NCBI GenBank assembly: GCA_034667225.1
Contig: JAXDKG010000013.1
Coordinates: forward strand, 9,481 to 73,480
Source of the DNA: DATMER01 sp034667225
Lineage (GTDB): Bacteria > Acidobacteriota > Thermoanaerobaculia > Multivoradales > UBA5704
Length of the DNA stretch: 64,000 bases
Direction of reading: 5' to 3'
The notes below the pieces were generated by a model, which had not been told where the DNA came from, made no database searches, and saw nothing but the letters and a program-made list of their open reading frames with translations. Shown piece by piece: positions 56,734-64,000 of this stretch (the stretch's first letter is position 1; every line of letters starts with the position of its first letter). Position numbers and translations under genes: made by a program.

Positions 56734-57429
56734 ATGAGCAGCGAAGGCCGTACGGTCGTCCTTACCGGCGTGACCCGGGGTCTGGGCCGCGCGCTTGCCC
56801 TGCGACTCGCGGGGATGGGCCACCGCGTGGCGGGCTGCGGGCGTTCCCGCGCCCGGATCGAGGAGATGCGCGGCCTGCTGGACGCCAACCATCGCTTCGA
56901 GGTGGTCAACGTCGCCTCGAACATCCAGGTGCAGACCTGGGCCGAGAAGGTCCTCGAGAGCCACGGCCCCCCCGACCTGCTGATCAACAACGCCGGCGTG
57001 ATCAATGCGAACGCTCCGCTCTGGGAGGTGCCGGAGGAGGAGTTCGGGCTGGTCGTGGACGTGAACCTGAAGGGGGCCTACTACGTCATCCGCCACCTCC
57101 TGCCCTCCATGCTGCAGCGGGGTAGCGGGGTGGTGGTGAACTTCAGCAGCGGCTGGGGCCGCTCGACGGCGGCCGAGGTCGGGCCCTACTGCGCCACCAA
57201 GTGGGCGATCGAGGGGCTCACCCGGTCGCTCGCCGAGGAGCTCCCCCGCGGGCTGGCCGCCGTGTCGCTCAACCCCGGGGTGATCCACACCGAGCTGCTG
57301 GAGAGCTGCTACGGCCAGTCCGCCAAGAGCTACCCCGGGCCGGAGAAGTGGGCCGAGCGGGCGGCGCCCTTCCTGCTCTCCCTGGGGCCGGAGCACAACG
57401 GGAAGAGCGTCACCGTCCCCGGCTTCTAG
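56734..57429 (+). CDS. Short-chain dehydrogenase/reductase
   Basis: 231 residues from ATG 56734. Classical SDR motifs: TGVTRGLG nucleotide-binding loop, INNAGV, catalytic Ser in VVNFSSGWG and YCATK (Tyr-x3-Lys), then LNPGVIHTELL. An NAD(P)-dependent oxidoreductase; the substrate cannot be read. Probably co-transcribed with the EEP gene. Its stop abuts the stop of the convergent PQQ enzyme gene (adjacent bases, no gap). Confidence 0.92.
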   Translation: MSSEGRTVVLTGVTRGLGRALALRLAGMGHRVAGCGRSRARIEEMRGLLDANHRFEVVNVASNIQVQTWAEKVLESHGPPDLLINNAGVINANAPLWEVPEEEFGLVVDVNLKGAYYVIRHLLPSMLQRGSGVVVNFSSGWGRSTAAEVGPYCATKWAIEGLTRSLAEELPRGLAAVSLNPGVIHTELLESCYGQSAKSYPGPEKWAERAAPFLLSLGPEHNGKSVTVPGF

Positions 57430-59409
57430 TTACCAAGCCCCCGCCAGCGGCACCTGTGCCCTTCCCGGTTCCCCGAGCTGGAACACCGTCTCGATCGCCG
57501 TGCCTGTCTTCCCGGTCAGGGAGAACTCGGCCGAGCCCACATTGTAAAAACCGGGCGTGTCGATCCCGTCCCCGTCCCAATCTCCGACCACGGGCAGGAG
57601 GCTGGCTCCGTCCGGGAAGTCGTAGACCACGGTGGCACCGCCGGCAGTACCGCTCGATAGGCCGTTCAGGAGGCGGAACGTGTTCGTGTCGGGATCGAAC
57701 AGGCCCACCGAATCGCTGCCGTCACCGTCCCAGTCGCCCGCGAGGGGGATCATCCCCGATTGCCACTCCGCGATGCGCACGGTCAGGCCCATCAGGCGGC
57801 CTGAGGTGGGGTCCTGCTTGAACCGGAACGTGCCGTTGCCCGGGTCGTAGAAGCCGATGCCGTCGCGGCCGTCACCGTCCCAGTCGCCCGCGAGGGGGAG
57901 CCAGCCGGCCTTGACCCTCCTGATGAAGGGGCGCAGGTCGTCCGCGCCACCGGAGAGCGAGTTCTTGAGGTGGAAGCTCAAGCTCCTCGGGTCCCAGAGC
58001 CCGACGGTGTCGCGGCCGTCGCCGTTCCAGTCGCCCGCGACGGGAAGCCAGCCCTTGCGGCGCTTGCCGAAGCGGAAGGTGATGTCGGGCGATCCTGAGT
58101 CAGGCCTGATGTGGAAGGTCATGGTTGCCGGATCGAAAAGCCCGACGCTGTCGGCCGCGGCCGGCTCCTCCGGTCCGCCCGAAGCTTCGAGCCTGTAGAG
58201 GGCCGAGCTGGTGGCCACGTAGAGCTCGCCCCGGCGGTCCTCGCCGAATGCGATCAGGTTCTGTCCTACCTCGGCGGCCCGCCAGACCTGCCAGGCGCCG
58301 GCGCCGTTGGTCTTGGCGGCCCAGATCTGCCCGGAGCAGAGGTCGCCGAAAATGTAATGCCCGGAGAGCTGAGGCACGCCGGTGCCGCGGTAGACGTAGC
58401 CGCCGATGACCGAGCAGTTGGCGCCCGAGTTCTGGTACTCCAGGATGGGCAGGGTCAGCGCCGACGAGTTGCAGGTGGGAGTCGTGCCCGGGCAGGACGC
58501 GGTGCTGAAGCAGAGCGTCCCCTCCATCACCTTCCAGCCATAGTTCTCGCCGCCGTTGCTGTTCGCGGGCTGGCGGTCGATCTCCTCGCGCTGGCCCTGC
58601 CCCACGTCGCCGACGTAGAGGTCGCCGGTGGAGCGGTCGAAGGAGAAGCGCCAGGGATTGCGGAAGCCCGAGGCCCAGACCTCATCCGGAATGCTGTCAT
58701 TCGAGCCGCGGAACGGGTTGTCCGCCGGGATGCCGTAGAACGGGGCGGAATTCACGTTCTGATCGACGTCGATGCGCAGCATCTTGCCGAGCAGAGTCTC
58801 GCCGCGCTGCGCCCGGCAATCGGGATCGTTGGCCGCGCCGCCGTCCCCCATGCCGATGTAAAGATAGCCCTCCGGTCCGAACTGGATCTGCCCGCCGTTG
58901 TGGTTGGAGAACGGCTGGTCGATGCGGAGCAGCACCCGGGCGCTCGCCGGGTCGGCCTGGTTGGGATTGCCGGGCGAGACCTGGTAGCGGGCGATGATCG
59001 TGTCGAAGCTGGCCTTGTCCGTGTAGTTGACGAACAGGAAGCCATTCTGGGCGAAGCGGGGGTGGAAGGCCGCGGAGAGCAGCCCGCCCTCGCCCTGGGT
59101 GTCCACCAGGCTGCGGATGTCGAGGAACGGAGCCGGGAGCACCGCGCCGCCCGAGTAGATGACGATGCGGCCGTCGCGCAGTGTGAGGAACAGCCGGTCG
59201 TCTCCTGCATGAATTACAGAGGTGGGGAAGGCGAGGCCGCTCCCGCCGGGCTGAGGCTGGAGCGAAACGCCGGATATATCGCCCACGACCGTGAAGACGG
59301 CCTCGTCCGCGATGAAGCGGGGGGAGGTGTCGTCGTCGGACTGGGCAAGAGTTGCAAAGCCGAGAAGAGCGAGGGTTAGGACAGAGAGGCGGATATGTGT
59401 TGCGTACAC
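57430..59409 (-). CDS. PQQ-dependent sugar dehydrogenase with FG-GAP/VCBS-like C-terminus
   Basis: 659 residues from GTG 59409, chosen for the GGAGG upstream and the signal peptide (YATHIRLSVLTLALLGFATLAQS). A soluble glucose/sorbosone dehydrogenase-type six-bladed propeller follows: GLAFPTSVIHAGDDRLFLTLRDGRI, GLLSAAFHPRFAQNGFLFVNYT, NHNGGQIQFGPEGYLYIGMGDGG, GFRNPWRFSFDRSTGDLYVGDVGQ and ENYGWKVMEG. The final ~230 residues are five repeats of VGLFDP...PVAGDWNGDGRD type, resembling calcium-binding FG-GAP/VCBS units. An exported aldose oxidase-like enzyme; the PQQ and acceptor are inferred from the family. Confidence 0.9.
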   Translation of the reverse strand: MYATHIRLSVLTLALLGFATLAQSDDDTSPRFIADEAVFTVVGDISGVSLQPQPGGSGLAFPTSVIHAGDDRLFLTLRDGRIVIYSGGAVLPAPFLDIRSLVDTQGEGGLLSAAFHPRFAQNGFLFVNYTDKASFDTIIARYQVSPGNPNQADPASARVLLRIDQPFSNHNGGQIQFGPEGYLYIGMGDGGAANDPDCRAQRGETLLGKMLRIDVDQNVNSAPFYGIPADNPFRGSNDSIPDEVWASGFRNPWRFSFDRSTGDLYVGDVGQGQREEIDRQPANSNGGENYGWKVMEGTLCFSTASCPGTTPTCNSSALTLPILEYQNSGANCSVIGGYVYRGTGVPQLSGHYIFGDLCSGQIWAAKTNGAGAWQVWRAAEVGQNLIAFGEDRRGELYVATSSALYRLEASGGPEEPAAADSVGLFDPATMTFHIRPDSGSPDITFRFGKRRKGWLPVAGDWNGDGRDTVGLWDPRSLSFHLKNSLSGGADDLRPFIRRVKAGWLPLAGDWDGDGRDGIGFYDPGNGTFRFKQDPTSGRLMGLTVRIAEWQSGMIPLAGDWDGDGSDSVGLFDPDTNTFRLLNGLSSGTAGGATVVYDFPDGASLLPVVGDWDGDGIDTPGFYNVGSAEFSLTGKTGTAIETVFQLGEPGRAQVPLAGAW

Positions 59410-59457
59410 CAGAAGTCCTCCTTCGGGGGGCAGCGTAGCAGAACCCCTGAATACAGA

Positions 59458-59490
59458 GAGACCCGGATGAGGCTCGCTCATCCGGGTCTC
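59458..59490. terminator. Perfect 14-bp hairpin, likely transcription terminator
   Basis: GAGACCCGGATGAG and CTCATCCGGGTCTC are exact complements around a GCTCG loop. It lies just past the stop of the glycine-zipper gene and before the PQQ enzyme start. No T-tract follows on either strand, so rho-independent action is uncertain. Confidence 0.6.
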
Positions 59491-59510
59491 AGGAAGAAGA
59501 ATGCCAGGTA

Positions 59511-59987
59511 CTAGCGGCCGTCGCGGTCCGCGTCACCAGGCAGCGCACCCTCGACGCGGTGCCAGGCATCGCGGGTCGCGTGCTTGGCCTCGTTCCAGGT
59601 CTGCTTGGACGCGCCCTTGGCGGTGTCCCAGCCGCGCTCCAGGTCGTTCTCGGCCTGGTCCCAGGTCTTGTCCGCGTAGCGGCCCTTGGACTCCCAGCCG
59701 TACTTGTAGGCGGGCTGATAGTGCTCGTACTCACGGCCGCTGCCCTGGGCGTAAGGCCGCGTGCTGTAGTTGTTCCGCCAGTAGGCGTCCTCCTCGGTGG
59801 GATTGACGGCTTCGGCAATACCGTGGCCGACGAGGCCTCCGGCAACCGCTCCGACCGCGGCTCCAACCAGCGTGCCGACGACCGGTCCGCCTACCGCCGT
59901 ACCAATAGCAGCACCGGTGGCTGCGCCAGCGGCCGCGCCCGTACCACTGCCGACCGGATGTACCTTGTCTTTGTCATCATGCGCCAT
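59511..59987 (-). CDS. Glycine-zipper domain protein
   Basis: 158 residues from the ATG with AAAGGAG upstream. Residues about 10-55 form a Gly/Ala-rich zipper (GTGAAAGAATGAAIGTAVGGPVVGTLVGAAVGAVAGGLVGHGIA). The rest (NPTEEDAYWRNNYSTRPYAQG...GRYADKTWDQAENDLERGWDTAKGASKQTWNEAKHATRDAWHRVEG) has tandem W...A/K helices like stress-associated CsbD/YtxH-type proteins. Membrane-inserting or stress role inferred. Confidence 0.78.
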   Translation of the reverse strand: MAHDDKDKVHPVGSGTGAAAGAATGAAIGTAVGGPVVGTLVGAAVGAVAGGLVGHGIAEAVNPTEEDAYWRNNYSTRPYAQGSGREYEHYQPAYKYGWESKGRYADKTWDQAENDLERGWDTAKGASKQTWNEAKHATRDAWHRVEGALPGDADRDGR

Positions 59988-60067
59988 GAGGTTCTCCTTT
60001 GTGAGAGTGAGTGTTGAGACCCGTACTGGCGTCACTCCTCAACTTTGCAAAGGAGGGGCCAACTCAG

Positions 60068-62479
60068 TCACTTGCTCCGGATTGCCTCGATCGGGTCCGC
60101 GTCCATCGCCCTCCGCGCCGGCGCCCAGCAGGCGGCGAGCGCCACAGCCAGGAGGAGGAGCGGAATGGCCAGGAAGCTCGCCGGGTCGGTCGGGCTGACG
60201 CCGTAGAGCTGCGCGGCCACCAGGCGGGTGGCGGCGAGCGCCCCCGCCAGGCCGAGGCTGATCCCTGCCAGGGTCAGCGCCATGCCGCGCACCAGCACGA
60301 GAGCCACCATGTGGCGGCGCTTCGCTCCGAGCGCGATCCGCACGCCCAACTCGTGCACCCGCTGGCTCACCGAACAGGAGAGCACGCCATGGATCCCGAT
60401 CGCCGCCAGGAAGAGCGCGATCGCGCCGAAGAGCGCAATCCCTTCGCTGACCGCCCGCTCGACGGCGAGATCCTGGTCCAGGACCTCTTCCATGGTGTGG
60501 ACGTCGTAGAGCGGCAGGCCCGGGTCGGCAGCGCGCAGCTCCTTCTTGACCCTTTCCACGATGCCGTCGCGGGCGCTCCGGGTGCGGCTCCGTATGCGCA
60601 GAACGATACCGATGGCGCGGATCTGCTGGTAGAAGGGAGGCACGTAGATCTGCGGCTCGACCGGCTTCCAGGGGTCCGTCGTCAGGTCGCCGGAAACGCC
60701 GACGATCGTCATCCATCCTGCTTCCTCCAGGTCGAGCAGGCGGAGGCGCTTCCCGACCGCGGGCTCACCCGGGAAGAAGCGGCGGGCGAAGGCCTGGTTG
60801 ACCACGGCGACCGCGGCCCCGCTCACCGACTCCCGGTCCGTGAAGGCCCTGCCGTGCAGGAGGGGCAACCGCAGGGCGCGAAAGTAGCCCGAGGTCACGC
60901 CGGAGGTCAGCGGGACGGGCTCCTTTCCGGCGGCGAAGGTCTTCCCTGCGAGCGCGATCCGGCCGCGGGTCCCGGTGTCGTAGAGCGGCACCGCCCCGGC
61001 GGCCACGGCGTCGACCTCCGGGATGGCCGCCAGCCGCCGCGCGAGGTCCTCGGCCCGGCTCGCCCGGCTCCTCATCTCGTCGTAGGCCTCCCCCTGGAGC
61101 GTCGTCCAGAGGGTGAGGAGGTCGCCCGAGACCAGCCGGGGCTCGCCGTTGCGCAGTTGCACGAAGCTCCGCAGGAAAAGCGACGTGCAGATCAGCAGGA
61201 CCAGCGCGATCGCGACCTCCCCGACGACGAGCACCGCCCGGAGACTGTTCCCTCTCCTGCGCCGGGTTCCGCCTCCGTCCTTGAAGATGGAGCGCAGCTC
61301 GATCCCCGCCGCCTGCAGGGCCGGGACGAGCCCGAAGAGCAGGCCGCAGGCTACCGATGCCGCGAGTGCGAAGAGCAGGACCGGCCCGTCCAGGGTGAAG
61401 TGCATCCAGAACGGGATCGGTGCCAGGGCGCGGCTGACGGTGCCGAGCCCCGGAATCGAGAGCAGCACGCCGAGAGTACCGCCGGCCAGGGCCAGGAGCA
61501 CGTTCTCGGTGAGGAGCTGGCGGATGATCCGGCCGCGGCTGCATCCGAGCGCCGCCCGGATCGCCAGCTCCTTCTGCCGCCCTCCGGCCTGGGCGAGCAG
61601 CAGGCTGCTCACGTTGACGGAGGCGAGGAGCAGGAGGCAGGCAGCCGCTCCGGCCAGGACGAAGAAGGGCGGCCGCATCTCGGGCGGAGCGAGCTTCTGC
61701 CGCAGCGGCTCCACCGATGCACGCCAGCCGGCGTTGGTCTCCGGATGCAGCTCCTCCAGACGGCGTAGCAGGGTGCTCACCTCGGCCTGCGCCTCCTCAA
61801 GGGAGACCCCCGGCCGCAGGCGTGCCTTGACCTGAAGGATGCGCTCGGATCGTGCGCCCTCGGCCCACCGGCTTCCGAGCGGCACCCAGGCCTGGCGGAC
61901 GTCCGGGTACTCGAAGCCCGGGGGCATGACGCCGACCACCCGGTGTGACTTGCCGCCGGCGATCACCTCGCGCCCGAGAATGCCGGGATCGCCCTTGAAG
62001 CGGTGCTGCCAGAGGCCATGGCTGAGGAGGACCACCGGCGGTCCATCCGGCCTGTCCTCCATGAGCGTGAAGCAGCGCCCGAGGACCGGAGCGACGCCGA
62101 GGAGAGGAAACAAGTCGGCCGAGACGGCGTCGATCGCGATCTGCTCCGGTCCCTCGGGACCCGCCAGGGTCATGTTCCCGCTGCCGCGGTGGGCGGCCAC
62201 CCCCTGGAAGACGGTGTTCTCGTTCTGCAGGTCCACGTAGTCCAGGAACGACCAGGAGCCATAGTGGCCCTTGACGAGCGGATGCTCCGTCGAAAGGGCG
62301 ACGACCCGCTCCGGCTCCACATAGGGGAAGGGCCGGAGGAGCATGCCATGGAGGATGCCGAAGACCGTCACGTTGACCCCGATCCCGAGCGCCATGGAGA
62401 GCACGGCAATAGCCGTGAACCCCCGGCTCTTGAGGAGCAGCCGGAGAGCGAAGCGGAGATCCTGGCGCAGCGTGTCCAA
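60068..62479 (-). CDS. ADOP-family ABC permease (MacB/FtsX duplicated)
   Basis: 803 residues. It opens with MDTLRQDLRFALRLLLKSRGFTAIAVLSMALGIGVNVTVFGILHGMLLRPFPY, the acidobacterial duplicated orphan permease form. It then has a MacB periplasmic domain, FtsX segments around 270-400 (AACLLLLASVNVSSLLLAQAGGRQKELAIRAALGCSRGRIIRQLLTENVLLALAGG), a second MacB domain and a final FtsX module ending CWAPARRAMDADPIEAIRSK. No ATPase gene is adjacent, as usual for this family. Transport or mechanotransmission of unknown substrates. Confidence 0.93.
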   Translation of the reverse strand: MDTLRQDLRFALRLLLKSRGFTAIAVLSMALGIGVNVTVFGILHGMLLRPFPYVEPERVVALSTEHPLVKGHYGSWSFLDYVDLQNENTVFQGVAAHRGSGNMTLAGPEGPEQIAIDAVSADLFPLLGVAPVLGRCFTLMEDRPDGPPVVLLSHGLWQHRFKGDPGILGREVIAGGKSHRVVGVMPPGFEYPDVRQAWVPLGSRWAEGARSERILQVKARLRPGVSLEEAQAEVSTLLRRLEELHPETNAGWRASVEPLRQKLAPPEMRPPFFVLAGAAACLLLLASVNVSSLLLAQAGGRQKELAIRAALGCSRGRIIRQLLTENVLLALAGGTLGVLLSIPGLGTVSRALAPIPFWMHFTLDGPVLLFALAASVACGLLFGLVPALQAAGIELRSIFKDGGGTRRRRGNSLRAVLVVGEVAIALVLLICTSLFLRSFVQLRNGEPRLVSGDLLTLWTTLQGEAYDEMRSRASRAEDLARRLAAIPEVDAVAAGAVPLYDTGTRGRIALAGKTFAAGKEPVPLTSGVTSGYFRALRLPLLHGRAFTDRESVSGAAVAVVNQAFARRFFPGEPAVGKRLRLLDLEEAGWMTIVGVSGDLTTDPWKPVEPQIYVPPFYQQIRAIGIVLRIRSRTRSARDGIVERVKKELRAADPGLPLYDVHTMEEVLDQDLAVERAVSEGIALFGAIALFLAAIGIHGVLSCSVSQRVHELGVRIALGAKRRHMVALVLVRGMALTLAGISLGLAGALAATRLVAAQLYGVSPTDPASFLAIPLLLLAVALAACWAPARRAMDADPIEAIRSK

Positions 62480-62610
62480 GGCACGGCCTCCCGGGGTGTG
62501 GCGGTCTACGGATTGGGGCGACGTAGACCTTATTGTAATCGAGGGTATGGCGTAACGGGAAAAGGGTGTGTATAGTTTCTCTACCTTAACAGGACAGAAG
62601 AAGCAAAGAA

Positions 62611-63783
62611 GTGAATCGCAGGGAGTTTCTCAGAGCGGGTCTACTCGCCGGCACGGGAGTCTTGGCCGCCCCCATGGTCAACCGGGGCCGGTTCAATCTC
62701 TTCGCTGCCGCCGGCGATACCAAGACCGGCGTTTCCGCCCGGGCCATCGACCTCGTCGGCCGGTCGATGGTGATCGACATGCTCGGACTCCTGACGCTGG
62801 ACTGGCCGAAGCTGTACGGCTGGCAGCGCGAGCCCGCCACCTTCAGTGAAGCCGACTATCTCAAGCTGCTGAGCACTGGCGTCCGGGTCTTCCATCCGGC
62901 GGTGGAGCCCAACGAGGCGAACGCCTACGAGGCGGCGCTGCGCTGGACCACGGGCTGGAACCGCTTCCTCGGCGCCAATCCCCAGTACCTCCTCCGCATG
63001 GACTCGGCCGCGGATTTCACGCGGGCCGGAGCGGAAGGAAAGATCGGCATCCTGATCGGTTTTCAGAATGCCGACCATTTCCGCACGGCCGCGGACGTGG
63101 AAACCTTCCACAAGGTGGGTCAGCGGGTGTCGCAGCTCACCTACAACTCGCGCAACCGTCTGGGCTGCGGCTGCAAGGAGGTCCAGGACAACGGCCTGAC
63201 CTCCTACGGAGCGGAAATCGTGGCCGCCATGAACCAGGTAGGCATGGTGGTGGACATCTCGCACACGGCCGAGCGCACGAGCCTGGACGCCATCCGTCTC
63301 TCGCGCCAGCCGGTCCTGATCACGCATTCGAACTGCCGGGCGCTGGTGGCCCATCCGCGCTGCAAGTCGGACCGGGTGATCAAGGCGATGGCGGAGCGCG
63401 GCGGCGTGATGGGTATCACGGTCATCCCGGCGTTCCTGAAGAGCGGCCAGCCGGCGCGGCTCGACCACGTCCTCGACCATTTCGAGCACGTGATCCGCGT
63501 CGCCGGGATCGAGCACGTGGGGCTCGGGAGCGACGCGGACGTCGACGCCATCGATCCGCGCACGAACCGGGTCCGTCCGCGCTACAACGTGGTCGGCCTG
63601 AAGCACCCGCGGCGGGTCTTCGAGCTGACCGAGGGCCTGATCCGGAGAGGCTACACGGACCGCCAGATCGAGCTGGTCCTGGGAGGCAACTTCCAGCGCG
63701 CGTTGGGCGAGATCTGGGGCAAGCCGGCTCCGGCGCCCCCAAAGCCTAGCCTGAACAGCCCTGTAGGGGCTGAGCCGGTCTAG
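62611..63783 (+). CDS. Membrane dipeptidase-like (M19) protein with Tat signal and altered metal site
   Basis: 390 residues from a GTG. Twin-arginine signal (NRREFLRAGLLAGTGVLAAP). M19 fold landmarks: VGRSMVIDMLGLLTLDW, GKIGILIGFQNADHF, VGQRVSQLTYNSRNRLGCGC, MVVDISHTAERT, PVLITHSNCRAL, HVGLGSDADVDA and VLGGNFQRAL. The usual N-terminal HxD zinc ligands are missing (DML) and the bridging Glu is Gln (GFQNAD), while the later His/His/Asp are kept. This is therefore a degenerate or alternative-site subfamily. Probably periplasmic; peptidase activity is doubtful. Confidence 0.85.
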   Translation: MNRREFLRAGLLAGTGVLAAPMVNRGRFNLFAAAGDTKTGVSARAIDLVGRSMVIDMLGLLTLDWPKLYGWQREPATFSEADYLKLLSTGVRVFHPAVEPNEANAYEAALRWTTGWNRFLGANPQYLLRMDSAADFTRAGAEGKIGILIGFQNADHFRTAADVETFHKVGQRVSQLTYNSRNRLGCGCKEVQDNGLTSYGAEIVAAMNQVGMVVDISHTAERTSLDAIRLSRQPVLITHSNCRALVAHPRCKSDRVIKAMAERGGVMGITVIPAFLKSGQPARLDHVLDHFEHVIRVAGIEHVGLGSDADVDAIDPRTNRVRPRYNVVGLKHPRRVFELTEGLIRRGYTDRQIELVLGGNFQRALGEIWGKPAPAPPKPSLNSPVGAEPV

Positions 63784-63960
63784 CCTGGGGGTTTCAACCC
63801 AACCTTATACATATCTCCCGTCTTCACGCCCCGAAGGGGCACAGGCATAAAGCCTGGGGTTTCAACCCCAGGTAAGAGGCCCACCAACATCCCAAGTCCC
63901 GAAGGGACGCAGGCATTGGCCCCGGGCGCGAGCCCGGGAGCCCCCTCCCCCGCCGCGGGG
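63784..63960. repeat. Cluster of short palindromic intergenic repeats
   Basis: A string of small hairpins: GCCCCGAAGGGGC (63828-63840), CCTGGGGTTTCAACCCCAGG (63853-63872), TCCCGAAGGGA (about 63897-63907) and CCCGGGCGCGAGCCCGGG (about 63921-63938). The sequence resembles dispersed REP-type palindromes. No gene seen to the end of the window. Confidence 0.7.
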
Positions 63961-64000
63961 CTGGCGCCCCTGGCCATGCCTACGCCCTTCCAGGGCTCTG

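Overview
This 64 kb window is a GC-rich bacterial chromosome segment. It probably comes from an Acidobacteriota genome, perhaps a Thermoanaerobaculia-like lineage. That assignment is an inference from gene content: an ADOP-type MacB/FtsX permease, a large serine/threonine kinase fused to signalling domains, an S9 prolyl oligopeptidase, TIG-repeat and VWA secreted proteins, a class I lanthipeptide-like leader peptide without enzymes, and many secreted or lipoprotein hypotheticals. No rRNA, tRNA, CRISPR array or intact transposase gene was seen.

Layout. 0-9.7 kb: lipoprotein, prolyl oligopeptidase, a protein with a DUF4157/eCIS-type leader and a possible cysteine-protease core, a GNAT, a DUF3179 protein, a BBE-type flavin oxidase, and an ECF sigma factor with a small membrane partner. 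9.7-15.5 kb: an accessory stretch that looks lower in GC, with 21-bp-periodic repeat arrays, orphan proteins, a duplicated-domain exported protein with a frameshifted signal peptide, and an ApeA-like HEPN protein beside an attC-like site. 15.5-35.2 kb: erythromycin-esterase homologue, patatin/DUF3376 lipase, a two-gene MpaB-oxygenase and Pyr4-like terpene cyclase operon, kinase/cyclase/AAA/TPR regulator, TIG protein, VWA protein, DinB/YfiT, YaeQ, lipoprotein, methyltransferase and ankyrin protein. 35.2-42.6 kb: a subtilase, HExxH peptidase and CHAT-type-repeat operon, and a beta-helix protein. 42.6-47.9 kb: BaiN-type flavoprotein, VapBC, a metal-related cluster with a predicted selenocysteine HMA protein, an orphan RiPP precursor and a long 21-bp array. 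47.9-64 kb: a five-gene ABC system with an OmpA-fused binding protein, a YfhO-like membrane protein, EEP hydrolase, SDR, PQQ sugar dehydrogenase, glycine-zipper protein, ADOP permease and a divergent M19 dipeptidase.

The strongest unexplained signal is a set of six intergenic arrays (about 9.77-10.0, 10.97-11.2, 11.2-11.5, 39.3-39.5, 42.5-42.6 and 46.9-47.4 kb). Their units differ widely in sequence but keep a 21-bp register, close to two turns of B-DNA. Each array has its own core word (for example TTCGTACGAA, or GTTGAA-N3-TTCAAC). Two distant arrays share one core, and some units are inverted but in phase. The arrays do not look like CRISPR, and no neighbouring gene explains them. Other highlights are the UGA-containing HMA gene with a candidate SECIS, the terpenoid-type gene pair, the two-protease operon and the orphan RiPP precursor.
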